DNA of 64,000 nucleotides from Campylobacter lari (GTDB lineage: Bacteria; Campylobacterota; Campylobacteria; Campylobacterales; Campylobacteraceae), in contig NZ_SMTT01000002.1 of assembly GCF_004357905.1 (NCBI RefSeq), positions 62,001 through 126,000 on the forward strand, written 5' to 3'. This document shows, piece after piece, positions 47,558-58,238 of this stretch (its first letter is position 1; every line of letters starts with the position of its first letter). The position numbers were made by a program, and so were the translations under genes. The notes beneath the pieces are model-generated. The model saw nothing but the letters and a program-made list of their open reading frames with translations, was not told the origin of the DNA and did not search any database.

Positions 47558-48967
47558 TTAAACATATAACATAGCCTTAACATCATCGATAAAAATATCA
47601 AATTGAGATTTTCCATCTTCGTTAACAAATCTTTCAATGACTTCTTCTAGTGTGTGGTATTTATTTTTATTAAAAAGTTTATCTTTGTCAAATTTAAAAA
47701 CATCATCCCAAAGATATTTTAAAACTTTGTGAGCAAATTTTTCTTTACTTTCTAGGTCATCATTTCTTACAAAAAATACACCAAGTCTTTTATCTTCCAT
47801 GGAGTTAACATCATTATCGCTTTTGGATATGATTGAGTTTATAGTTTTACAAAATTTTTGCCAAGTAACATCGGTATTTAAAATTTTCTTATCTATAAAA
47901 TTTTTATATTCATTGTATTTTTCTTCACTTTCAAACTCTTTTTTATTTTTATCAAAAGAATTTCTAATAAGTTGCATAGAAAATCTACGCTGAAAAGCGG
48001 TATCAAGTGTAAAGACATTTTGATCGCTTGTATTCATTGTGGCAATTATCCATAGGTTTGATGGAATCTTTATATGTCTTTGTGTATTACCTTTATAAAC
48101 TATTTTTGCTATATTATCATTATTTATAGTATAATTACTATTTCCATCTTTATCTCTATCAAGTAGTTGAAAAACTTCGCCAAATATTGCAGGAGCATTG
48201 CCACGATTTATTTCATCAATAACTAAAATATATTTACTACTTGGGTTATTGTATGCTTTTTTTAAAATATTTGTAAAAGGTCCAGGTATAAAATCATAGC
48301 TTACGATTTCATCTTTTACAATAGGCATTATTTGTCCTACAAAATCACTATATGAATAGTCAGGATGAAAAACTAATTTTTCAAAGATATATTCATTTTG
48401 TGGATACTTTATTTTTATAGTATGACTTTTACCACTACCTGGCACACCATACAAGATGATATTTTCTCCACCTTTTTCTCTTAAATTTTCATCAATTTCT
48501 ACACTGTCGTTATTGCTAGTGTTGTTAAGAAAATTTGTCTCTTCGCTATCACTATAAGCGAGTAAGTGTAAATTATCCCATCCGTTTCTAGTCTTAAATT
48601 GTGGATTATTTACCAAATCTAATAAAACTTGGTATCTTGCATCATTTTTTGTAATAATTTCAAGCATATATTTTTTTGATCCAATATATGCAAACAGTAA
48701 TATATCATTAATACTAAGTTGATAACTAGGCTCAGTTTGGACAATTTCAGCAACTTCTGCATTTATAATCTTTTTAATGTCTCCACCAAGTCGTGGATCT
48801 GTTGATGTTAGTATTTTTACTTCGCTACTTTCGTTTGATAAAGTACCTTTCATTGATATTATTTCTTGATCTTTTGCACTACCAAAAAAACCATGTAATA
48901 TATATTGCTTTATACTGATTTGTTTTTCAATACACTGTTTATCTACTTTTCTTAAATAAATTTTCAC
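47558..48967 (-). CDS. McrB-like AAA+ GTPase restriction subunit (LlaJI R1-type)
   Basis: The 469-residue product has an N-terminal domain (about 1-150) of no recognised family, probably for DNA recognition, and a McrB-type AAA domain: Walker A GVPGSGKSH (about 175), Walker B LVIDEINRGNAPAIFGE (about 242), the McrB-specific MNTSDQN (about 299) and arginine finger region FQRRF. McrB uses GTP to translocate DNA and activate the nuclease partner, which is encoded 19 bases downstream. Its ATG overlaps the upstream methyltransferase gene by 4 bases. Confidence 0.88.
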   Translation of the reverse strand: MKIYLRKVDKQCIEKQISIKQYILHGFFGSAKDQEIISMKGTLSNESSEVKILTSTDPRLGGDIKKIINAEVAEIVQTEPSYQLSINDILLFAYIGSKKYMLEIITKNDARYQVLLDLVNNPQFKTRNGWDNLHLLAYSDSEETNFLNNTSNNDSVEIDENLREKGGENIILYGVPGSGKSHTIKIKYPQNEYIFEKLVFHPDYSYSDFVGQIMPIVKDEIVSYDFIPGPFTNILKKAYNNPSSKYILVIDEINRGNAPAIFGEVFQLLDRDKDGNSNYTINNDNIAKIVYKGNTQRHIKIPSNLWIIATMNTSDQNVFTLDTAFQRRFSMQLIRNSFDKNKKEFESEEKYNEYKNFIDKKILNTDVTWQKFCKTINSIISKSDNDVNSMEDKRLGVFFVRNDDLESKEKFAHKVLKYLWDDVFKFDKDKLFNKNKYHTLEEVIERFVNEDGKSQFDIFIDDVKAMLYV

Positions 48968-49707
48968 TTTTTATCCTTTTTATTTAATTCATTTTTTATA
49001 AATTTACCCCATTGTTCAGCTATTGCCTTAGCAAATCCAGGAAAAGTTTTACTTCGCCAAATTTGTCTTTCTTTGGCTGATTTTGTTTTAGTTAATCCAT
49101 CACTATACCATTTGGCTATACGTTTACCACTTTTAAACTCTATAAATTCACCTGGTTCAACTATATTTGTATATTTAAGCGGTGGTAGATTTTTTAGCCA
49201 AAGACAAGTCTTTTTACTCGCACTGTCACCAAAGTGATAGGGTTGAACTATTTGGTCTGCTTTACGGTAACGAGTATTCATAATACCTATAGGATTTTCT
49301 ATAGCAATATATGGGATTTCTACCTTTGTTAAGTCAATGAAAAATTTAACTGCTATTTCTCTATCTTTTGCTCTATTTGGAAATTTTGGATGTGGTCTGC
49401 GCTTTGCTATCGGTAAATCTTTATCATCAGGATGATAATACCATTTTGCACCACTAACTGCTAAAAAAGTACAAGGTGGATGTGCTATCATCATATCCCA
49501 CTTTTTTACATTAATATTTATTCCACTTTGTGTTATACCACCTTTATTTTTTATAATACTAAAAATATCATGATTAAAATGCCATTCTGGATGATTACCA
49601 CTGCACTCTAAAAGGTCACAACTATAAGCATTAAAACCGAGTTTACGAAATTCGATACATACCCTTTGACTCTCTTCACAAGCCACTATTATATTAATTT
49701 TTCTCAT
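48964..49707 (-). CDS. small methyltransferase-like protein with PPC motif (probable second modification enzyme)
   Basis: The 247-residue product starts with a Rossmann-like segment (INIIVACEESQRVCIEFRKL), then HPPCTFLAVSGAKWYY (about 76-91), whose PPC fits cytosine-5 methyltransferase motif IV, and IENPIGIMNTRY, an ENP variant of the ENV motif. Similar proteins occur in phages, annotated as DNA methyltransferases. It lacks the long target-recognition domain of the adjacent enzyme. LlaJI-type systems need two methyltransferases for the two strands of an asymmetric site, which fits. Activity is inferred. It overlaps both neighbours (14 and 4 bases). Confidence 0.72.
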   Translation of the reverse strand: MRKINIIVACEESQRVCIEFRKLGFNAYSCDLLECSGNHPEWHFNHDIFSIIKNKGGITQSGININVKKWDMMIAHPPCTFLAVSGAKWYYHPDDKDLPIAKRRPHPKFPNRAKDREIAVKFFIDLTKVEIPYIAIENPIGIMNTRYRKADQIVQPYHFGDSASKKTCLWLKNLPPLKYTNIVEPGEFIEFKSGKRIAKWYSDGLTKTKSAKERQIWRSKTFPGFAKAIAEQWGKFIKNELNKKDKK

Positions 49708-50956
49708 CTAAAACCTTTGCCACTGCTAGTGCTATATGTTTTGCAAAATTCACAGGGACTGCATTACCTATCATTTTAAAACAAGATCCTTGTGAACCTA
49801 TAAACTCAAAATCATTTGGAAAAGTTTGTAAAATAGCAGCTTCTCTTATCGTAATAGAACGATTTTGTTTTGGACTAGGATGAATAAACATAAAACCATC
49901 TTTTTGTAAATGTGATACAAGTGTAGGACTTGGTTTATCCCATTCTAAATTTCGATATTTATTATGTTTTGAGATTTTCCCTGTAATTTTAGTATAAAAA
50001 TCAAGTTTTTCTTTTATAGTAGCATTATTCATACTATTTTCTATCCAAAATTTCATAGCTTTTAAATCACGTTGATTATTAAATCGAGGAAAATTTTGAG
50101 TTAAATTAAAATTACCAACTAATTCATGAGATATATTTTTACCATCTATTTTAATTGGTGTTTTTAATGGTTTAAATTTAGGAAGATTTTTTAACACATC
50201 TTTTAGCGTAAGTGGTGGATTTTTTGATTTTAGATTATCAAGTATTGTGTAGAAATCTGTCAGTTTTTGTTTTTTTTCATTATTTTTTTTAACACCAAAA
50301 ATTATTACACGATTTCTAATTTGTGGTACATCATAATCATTACTATTGTAAATTATATCTTTCATTTGATTTGGGTTTTTTATATCATAGCCAATTTTAG
50401 CAAAAGCACTATAAATTCTATGTGTTATAAATTTATTACCAGGTTTAGCACTTAACATACCAGGTACATTTTCAAAAACAAAGCACTTTGGCTTATAATA
50501 ATCTACAATTTTTGCAAAACTCTCAAAAAGATAATTTCTATAATCATTTTTCATAGAATTTTTATCTTGAGCTCGACCTGCAATAGAATAAGCTTGACAA
50601 GGTGGACCTCCAATGATTATATCAATGTTTTTACCATTTAATAAACCATTTAATCCATATTTTGCAATATTTTCATCATTGTCATTAATATAATTTTTTA
50701 ACGATTCTTCACTCCATGAGCCATTTATTAATTCATCAACCTTTTGAATGTCAAATCTAATAACTATTTTTTTAGCTTCTTTTAAAGTAAAATTAAAACG
50801 CCTTACTAAATCATTTCTAAGAGTTTCAACCATAGGCTTTTCCCATTCAATGTGGGCTAATATATCAAATCTATTTGTTTGTTTAAAACCTAATGATAAT
50901 CCACCAGCACCAGCAAATAAGTCGATACAAGTATATTTTTCATTTTGCTTTTCCAC
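49694..50956 (-). CDS. DNA cytosine-5 methyltransferase
   Basis: The 420-residue product shows the ordered C5-methyltransferase motifs: I DLFAGAGGLSLGFKQ (about 12-26), IV GGPPCQAYSIAGRAQD with catalytic Cys (about 116-131), VI FENVPGML (about 156-163), VIII QIRNRVIIFGV, and X FKMIGNAVPV near the end. It protects the site cut by the linked nuclease. Target sequence is unknown; the variable region spans about 260-355. It is the first gene of the cluster, so host DNA can be methylated before the nuclease is made. Confidence 0.95.
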   Translation of the reverse strand: MEKQNEKYTCIDLFAGAGGLSLGFKQTNRFDILAHIEWEKPMVETLRNDLVRRFNFTLKEAKKIVIRFDIQKVDELINGSWSEESLKNYINDNDENIAKYGLNGLLNGKNIDIIIGGPPCQAYSIAGRAQDKNSMKNDYRNYLFESFAKIVDYYKPKCFVFENVPGMLSAKPGNKFITHRIYSAFAKIGYDIKNPNQMKDIIYNSNDYDVPQIRNRVIIFGVKKNNEKKQKLTDFYTILDNLKSKNPPLTLKDVLKNLPKFKPLKTPIKIDGKNISHELVGNFNLTQNFPRFNNQRDLKAMKFWIENSMNNATIKEKLDFYTKITGKISKHNKYRNLEWDKPSPTLVSHLQKDGFMFIHPSPKQNRSITIREAAILQTFPNDFEFIGSQGSCFKMIGNAVPVNFAKHIALAVAKVLDEKN

Positions 50957-51397
50957 TATTTACGCTCTCTCATACTTAATAATAACCATCATTTTTTAAT
51001 TACAATAACATATTTAAACTAATTTTATAACAAATGATTTATTAGTTTCTATAAATACTCTATATAAACTTTTTAAAATTCTTTTTTTATAATATTTTTA
51101 GTTCTCTTAATTTCAATACATTTATGAATTTTATGAATAATTTGTGTTAATTTCAAATTTTATATTTTATTATTTTGTGATTATACATTACAAATCATAA
51201 AAAAATATAAACTATATAAATTTATTATATTATATCAATTTTATAATTTATTTGTTTTGTAATTATCAATTAATTAAAAACTATTATAAAAGTTATTTAA
51301 ATTAATAATTTCAAAGACAAAATAGCCAACACAATGTTTAATATGATCTATGAAAATGTAAAATGATATCTAGGTAGTTTTACTAAACTACCTATTT
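50957..51397. other. AT-rich spacer, no gene seen (probable island edge)
   Basis: These 441 bases hold no credible reading frame. They must include the promoter of the methyltransferase cluster (reading left) and the terminator region of the DUF305 gene. The sequence TCAATTAATTAA at 51266-51277 also occurs at 46180-46191 near tRNA-Val, both preceded by TAATTAT, a possible but weak boundary repeat in very AT-rich DNA. A stretch GTAGTTTTACTAAACTACC at 51374-51392 forms a hairpin (GGTAGTTT/AAACTACC) that probably ends the DUF305 transcript. Confidence 0.6.
51374..51392 (-). terminator. hairpin terminator after the DUF305 gene
   Basis: GGTAGTTT and AAACTACC flank a TACT loop just past the DUF305 stop codon, with a T run on the reverse strand side only partly present. 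Confidence 0.6.
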
Positions 51398-52018
51398 TTA
51401 CATATACTTTAACAAATTTGTAAATTCTTGAATTTCTTTTTCTTGATCTAAGATGATTTTTTTAGCAATATCAGTGATAGTTTTGTCTTTAGAGTAAAAT
51501 AAAATTTGTTTTGAAGCATCTACTGCACCTTGATGATGTGCTATCATCGCTTCTAAAAAGTCTTTATTGATGTTTTTGCTTTCTTTAACCGAACTCATTA
51601 AAATCATCATTTTTTGCATTAACTCTTTTTCTTCTTGGACAAATTTTTTATAAGTTTCTTCATCAATTTGAGTTTTTGTATAAAGATTTTTATCTAGAAT
51701 TTCTTGAAATTCTTGAATTTCTTTTTCTTGAGCTTTTATGATATTTTGAGCGATTTTTTTCATCTCTTCACTTTTTGTATGTTCTAATAAAAGCTTAGAT
51801 GAGTCAATAGCACCTTGGTGATGTGGAATCATATTAGCTAAAAAATCTCTTTCTATGTCATTGCTTTGTACTAAAGGATTTTTCATCATAGGTTCATGCA
51901 TACTCATCATGATTTGTGATGAAATACTTCCAGAAGCTCCATGATGAGCATGATGAGAATTTGCAGCAAATAAAGTACTTGCTAAAACTAAACTTGAAAC
52001 TATAGTTTTAATTTTCAT
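51398..52018 (-). CDS. secreted DUF305 protein with duplicated HH domain
   Basis: The 206-residue product has a signal peptide (MKIKTIVSSLVLASTLFAA), a His cluster (SHHAHHG), and two DUF305 repeats: MIPHHQGAIDSSKLLL (about 71-86) and MIAHHQGAVDASKQIL (about 151-166), each with the M-x2-HHQGA motif. The four-helix DUF305 fold binds metals or copper in some members; location is periplasmic. I chose the ATG at 52018, where AAAGGAAAAAA gives the ribosome site; the upstream ATG at 52093 would place the signal internally. Copper handling is inferred from the His/Met motifs. Confidence 0.85.
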   Translation of the reverse strand: MKIKTIVSSLVLASTLFAANSHHAHHGASGSISSQIMMSMHEPMMKNPLVQSNDIERDFLANMIPHHQGAIDSSKLLLEHTKSEEMKKIAQNIIKAQEKEIQEFQEILDKNLYTKTQIDEETYKKFVQEEKELMQKMMILMSSVKESKNINKDFLEAMIAHHQGAVDASKQILFYSKDKTITDIAKKIILDQEKEIQEFTNLLKYM

Positions 52019-52140
52019 TTTTTTCCTTTTTTTAAAATAACTTTGGAATGTTATAAAAATTATATAAACTAAAATTAACAAAGAAAAAAACATTTTTTTG
52101 TTATAATCTATAATACTAAAAAAAATAATAAGGATGTTAT

Positions 52141-52773
52141 ATGCTAAAAGAACTACTTGAAATAAAAAAAGAAATGGAACCTATAATTCATGATTGTTCA
52201 GTAAAAATTCAAGTAGCCGCAAGAGAAGTAATCGTAAGAAAAAGAGAATATGAAATCTATGGTCCTATGATAGATAGAGTATATCTTGATAATGCTATAT
52301 ATATAAAAGTTTTTGGTAGTGGGCGTGATACTAAAAGCACTAAAGTAGATATTAAAAATGGACTTTATATGGTTTATGTAGCACCTGATAAACCTACTAA
52401 TCAAGAAATTATGAATAAACTAAAAATAGCATTTGAAAGTATAGATAATAAATTCATCTCAAGAATTTTAGAACTCAATAGAAGAATGAAAGAAGTGATT
52501 AACAAAACTCAAGCAACCCTAGCAAAAGCATCAAATATGAATGTTTTGATAGAAACAAATCTAGGCGAAGCTACCGCGGCACATAAATTTGTAATAACTA
52601 TTAAATATTTAAAAGATAATCAAAAATTAGAATTAAAAAATTCAAAATCTGCAGGAAGTTTTAGAGATACCAAAAATCATATCAACCTAGTAGTAGAAAA
52701 AAATACTGATTCTGCTGTATGTGAAAAACTTCTACATGATGTTGAAATTTATTTTATAGGAAATGGAAAGTAA
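52141..52773 (+). CDS. unrecognised 210-residue protein
   Basis: I do not recognise this protein. Residues 1-40 and 100-140 are helical and charged (RILELNRRMKEVINKTQATL), with beta-rich segments between and after (VYLDNAIYIKVFGSGRDTK; TAAHKFVITIKYLKDNQKL). There is no signal peptide. GGATGTTAT precedes the ATG. It is divergent from the DUF305 gene and convergent with ruvC, whose stop lies 3 bases away, so it is a single-gene unit next to the origin. Confidence 0.75.
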   Translation: MLKELLEIKKEMEPIIHDCSVKIQVAAREVIVRKREYEIYGPMIDRVYLDNAIYIKVFGSGRDTKSTKVDIKNGLYMVYVAPDKPTNQEIMNKLKIAFESIDNKFISRILELNRRMKEVINKTQATLAKASNMNVLIETNLGEATAAHKFVITIKYLKDNQKLELKNSKSAGSFRDTKNHINLVVEKNTDSAVCEKLLHDVEIYFIGNGK

Positions 52774-52775
52774 AA

Positions 52776-53252
52776 TCACTTTTTTACTCTCAAATTTGCT
52801 AAATGCGTCAAAGCTACTGCGATAGCATCGGTAATATCAAGTGGCTTGATGTCTTTTGAAATTCCAAGTAATCTTTTTACCATAAAAGCTACTTGCTCTT
52901 TAGTAGCTTTTGCTTTACCTGTTACGGTTTTTTTCACTTGTAAAGGTGTGTATTCTGCAAATTCTCCATGAATTTGTAAGATTTTTAAACTCAAAGCTCC
53001 ACGAAATTGTGCTAGTTTTAGAACCGTTTTTGGATTATAAGCAAAAAATATATCTTCTATAGCTACCTCATCAAACTGATGATTTTTAAAGATTAGATCA
53101 AGTCCTTCACATAATTCTGTGATTTGATACTGTAAATCATTGGGTTTGATTTTGATAAGTCCTGCTTCTATGAGTTGATTTTTATTATTTATTTTTTCTA
53201 CAATAGCATATCCACAATATCTAGAACCAGGATCTATCCCTAAAACTTTCAA
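52776..53252 (-). CDS. ruvC: Holliday junction resolvase RuvC
   Basis: The 158-residue product begins [10 protein letters not shown], with catalytic Asp7 as in E. coli, [15 protein letters not shown] for the Glu, and the C-terminal [13 protein letters not shown] carrying the last acidic pair. It cuts Holliday junctions with RuvAB. I chose the TTG at 53252 because AAAAAGG lies 8 bases upstream and the result has family length; in-frame GTG codons at 53261 and 53273 are alternatives, the latter running into a DnaA box. Its place beside dnaA matches C. jejuni. Confidence 0.93.
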   Translation of the reverse strand: MKVLGIDPGSRYCGYAIVEKINNKNQLIEAGLIKIKPNDLQYQITELCEGLDLIFKNHQFDEVAIEDIFFAYNPKTVLKLAQFRGALSLKILQIHGEFAEYTPLQVKKTVTGKAKATKEQVAFMVKRLLGISKDIKPLDITDAIAVALTHLANLRVKK

Positions 53253-53265
53253 ACTTTTCACCTTT

Positions 53266-53306
53266 TTATTCACATAGATGTGAAATTTAAATTTTTATGT
53301 GAATAA
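53266..53306. other. oriC part 1: DnaA-box cluster between ruvC and dnaA
   Basis: TTATTCACA occurs exactly at 53266-53274 (plus) and at 53298-53306 (minus), with a weaker AATTTCACA at 53279-53287 (minus). They differ by one base from the E. coli TTATCCACA box and resemble epsilonproteobacterial boxes. The following 60 bases to dnaA are AT-rich and hold TAGAAT at 53335-53340, a likely dnaA -10 box. Confidence 0.75.
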
Positions 53307-53374
53307 TTTTAACCATTTTTTATAAAAAATAAGCTAGAATTTTAAGTTTTACATCATAATTTATAAGAATAATA

Positions 53375-54703
53375 ATGAATATAAAAGATTTTTTACTTGA
53401 ATTTAAAACTGAAATTAGCAATAACGAATACAATACTTATATTTCTCACTTACAATTTAGTGAAAAATTAAGTAAAAATAATATCTTAGTATTTATCGCA
53501 CCAAATCATTTTTTGGCTAAATTTATACAAACAAAATACGCACAAAAACTAGCTTATTTTTATGAAGTAAAAACAGGGATTAACCCTCAAGTTAAAATCA
53601 TTACAAATGATCAAAAGATAGAGAAAAAACATTTTTCTACAGATATTTCACAGATTAAATTTCAAAGTACTATTTTAAATCCTTCTTTTACTTTTGAAAG
53701 CTTTGTTGTAGGAGATTCTAATCAATTTGCCTATGCAACTTGCAAAGCTATTACCGATAAAAGCAAACTTGGAAAATTATACAACCCCATCTTTATCTAT
53801 GGCCCTACAGGACTTGGAAAAACTCACTTGCTTCAAGCTGTCGGAAATGTGTGCTTAGATAATGGATATAAGGTTATTTATGCTACAAGTGATAATTTTA
53901 TCAATGATTTTACCATGCATTTAAATAACAAAACTATGAGTAAATTTCATGAAAAATACAAAAATTGTGATGTCTTACTCATCGATGATGTGCAGTTTTT
54001 AGGTAAAACAGATAAAATTCAAGAAGAATTTTTCTTTACTTTTAATGAAATAAAAGAAAAATTTGGACAAATCATCATGACAAGTGATAATCCTCCAAAT
54101 ATGTTAAAAGGCATAACAGAACGCTTAAAAAGCCGTTTTGCAAATGGGATCATCGCAGATATCACTCCACCTCAGCTTGATACAAAAATCGCAATTATCA
54201 AGAAAAAATGTGAATTTAATGCTATTTATCTCAAACCTGAAGTCATAAGCTACATCGCTACTTCAATGGGAGATAACATCCGAGAAATTGAAGGTATGAT
54301 TACAAATCTAAATGCCCAAGCAAGACTTTTTAATCAAGAAATCACTTTAGAAATCGTTAAAAGCTTTATGAAAGATCACATTAAAGAAACAAAAGAAAAT
54401 ATTAGTGTTGAAGACATACTTGCTGATGTTTCAAAAAGCTATAATCTTAAATCAAATGATATAAAATCAAATAAAAAAACACAAAATATCGTTATGGCAA
54501 GAAGGGTTGTGATATATTTAGCAAGAGAGCTTACAACTATGTCTATGCCTCAACTTGCTAGATTTTTTAATATGAAAGATCACACTGCCATTTCACATAA
54601 TATTAAAAAAATTCAAGAGTTAATGAGCGAAAATGAAAACCTAAAAGCCATAGTAGAAGAATTAAGAAATAAAATTTTAACAAAAATAAAAAGCACCCTG
54701 TGA
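53375..54703 (+). CDS. dnaA: chromosomal replication initiator DnaA
   Basis: The 442-residue product has domain I (about 1-80), AAA+ domain III with Walker A GPTGLGKTHLLQA (about 147-159) and Walker B LLIDDVQFL (about 206), and domain IV with the DnaA signature MPQLARFFNMKDHTAISH (about 391-408). It opens oriC. DnaA boxes flank the gene on both sides, one overlapping its stop codon, so autoregulation is likely. Confidence 0.98.
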   Translation: MNIKDFLLEFKTEISNNEYNTYISHLQFSEKLSKNNILVFIAPNHFLAKFIQTKYAQKLAYFYEVKTGINPQVKIITNDQKIEKKHFSTDISQIKFQSTILNPSFTFESFVVGDSNQFAYATCKAITDKSKLGKLYNPIFIYGPTGLGKTHLLQAVGNVCLDNGYKVIYATSDNFINDFTMHLNNKTMSKFHEKYKNCDVLLIDDVQFLGKTDKIQEEFFFTFNEIKEKFGQIIMTSDNPPNMLKGITERLKSRFANGIIADITPPQLDTKIAIIKKKCEFNAIYLKPEVISYIATSMGDNIREIEGMITNLNAQARLFNQEITLEIVKSFMKDHIKETKENISVEDILADVSKSYNLKSNDIKSNKKTQNIVMARRVVIYLARELTTMSMPQLARFFNMKDHTAISHNIKKIQELMSENENLKAIVEELRNKILTKIKSTL

Positions 54704-54787
54704 ATAAAAGTGAAAAATAAAAAATTTTATTCTATGAGTAAAATTTCTATAAAAAAAGGCTTTTAAAAAGCATTTCACATTTTCACA
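54699..54787. other. oriC part 2: DnaA boxes between dnaA and dnaN
   Basis: An exact reverse TTATTCACA overlaps the dnaA stop codon (54699-54707). Two plus-strand weaker boxes, CATTTCACA (54771-54779) and ATTTTCACA (54779-54787), share one base. The 130-base spacer is otherwise very AT-rich, suitable for unwinding. An inverted repeat around 54757-54770 (AAAGGCTTTTAAAAAGC) may be a partial hairpin ending dnaA. Confidence 0.65.
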
Positions 54788-54835
54788 TTGCTTATTATTA
54801 TGATAAAATAAATTTAAAAAACAAAGGAAGTAAAA

Positions 54836-55903
54836 ATGAAAATTAGCATTAATAAAAACACTTTAGAATCTGCCATAGTTTTAACTAACTCTTATGTAGA
54901 TAAAAAAGACTCAAGCAACATCGCTTCTCACTTACTTTTTGAAGTAGTTGAAGATAAATTAATCATAAGGGCAAGTGATTATGAAATAGGTATTAACTAT
55001 AAAATCAAAAAAATTAAAGTTGAAAGTGCAGGTTTTGCAACTGCTAATGCTAAAAGTATTTTAGATATCATTAAAAGTTTAAATAATGAAGATGTGGTCT
55101 TAGAAACTATAGAAAATTTCCTTTTTATTAGACAAAAAGGAACTAAATATAAACTTCCTATGTTTAATTATGAAGATTTTCCAAATTTCCCAAGCACTGA
55201 AGGAAAAGATAAATTTGATATTGATTCAAGTGATTTAAGTAGATCTTTGAAAAAAATCCTACCTGCAGTTGATACAAATAATCCAAAGTATTCTTTAAAT
55301 GGTGCTTTACTTGATATAAAAACAACCCACATTAGCTTTGTAGGAACAGATACTAAACGCTTAGCGGTTTTTACACTAAATAAAACAAACGAAAAAGAAT
55401 TTAATCTTTGTATCCCTAAAAAAGCTATTTTAGAAATGCAAAAAATCTTTTTTGAAAAAATTGAAATTTATTATGATGAAAATATATTGATTGCAAAAAA
55501 TGACAATTTTGAGTTTTTCACAAAACTTATTAATGATAAATTCCCTGATTATGAAAGAGTAATTCCAAAAAATATTACAAAAGAATTTATTTTTAAAACA
55601 GAAGAATTTATGGATGCATTGAAAAAAATCAATGTAATTACTGAAAAAATGAAATTAAATTTCCATAAAGATAAACTTGTATTTGAAGGTATTAGTTTAG
55701 ATAATATGGAAGCAAAAACTGAACTTGAAATGGAACTTAATATAGATGAAGAATTTAATCTTTGCATTAAAAATAAATTCATCACTGACTTTTTAAATTC
55801 TATTGAAAGTGAAACATTCAAACTTAGCATAAATGAACCTCATATGGCATTCTTAGTTTCAAGTGAAGAATTACAAACTGTAATTATGCCAGTTATTTTA
55901 TAA
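54836..55903 (+). CDS. dnaN: DNA polymerase III sliding clamp (beta subunit)
   Basis: The 355-residue product has three repeated clamp domains (about 1-120, 121-240, 241-355), the usual length for the family, with FPNFPSTEGKDKF, ALLDIKTTHISFVGTDTKRL and a C-terminal HMAFLVSSEELQTVIMPV that fits the clamp end. It forms the dimer ring that tethers the polymerase. AAAGGAAGTAAAA precedes the ATG. It is 9 bases upstream of gyrB. Confidence 0.97.
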   Translation: MKISINKNTLESAIVLTNSYVDKKDSSNIASHLLFEVVEDKLIIRASDYEIGINYKIKKIKVESAGFATANAKSILDIIKSLNNEDVVLETIENFLFIRQKGTKYKLPMFNYEDFPNFPSTEGKDKFDIDSSDLSRSLKKILPAVDTNNPKYSLNGALLDIKTTHISFVGTDTKRLAVFTLNKTNEKEFNLCIPKKAILEMQKIFFEKIEIYYDENILIAKNDNFEFFTKLINDKFPDYERVIPKNITKEFIFKTEEFMDALKKINVITEKMKLNFHKDKLVFEGISLDNMEAKTELEMELNIDEEFNLCIKNKFITDFLNSIESETFKLSINEPHMAFLVSSEELQTVIMPVIL

Positions 55904-55912
55904 GGAAAATAA

Positions 55913-58231
<2,319 letters not shown>

Positions 58232-58238
58232 TTTTTAA

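Larger units (their letters stand above)
46067..50956. mobile_element. remnant of a tRNA-Val-integrated genomic island carrying a restriction-modification cluster
   Basis: tRNA-Val is followed by an integrase N-terminal stump in the usual orientation for tRNA-integrating islands, then four restriction-modification genes on the opposite strand. The integrase frame ends where the nuclease gene begins. No second copy of the tRNA 3' end was found on the far side, so the right boundary, somewhere between 50957 and 51397, is a guess. Confidence 0.55.

Noticed and set aside
47539-47637. N-terminal extension of the LlaJI/McrC-like nuclease
   Set aside because: It would overlap the GTPase gene by 80 bases and has no ribosome site; the ATG at 47538 has TTTAAGGGAG upstream.
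50957-51397. CRISPR array or repeat array
   Set aside because: No regularly spaced repeats were seen here or elsewhere in the window; the DNA is only low-complexity AT.
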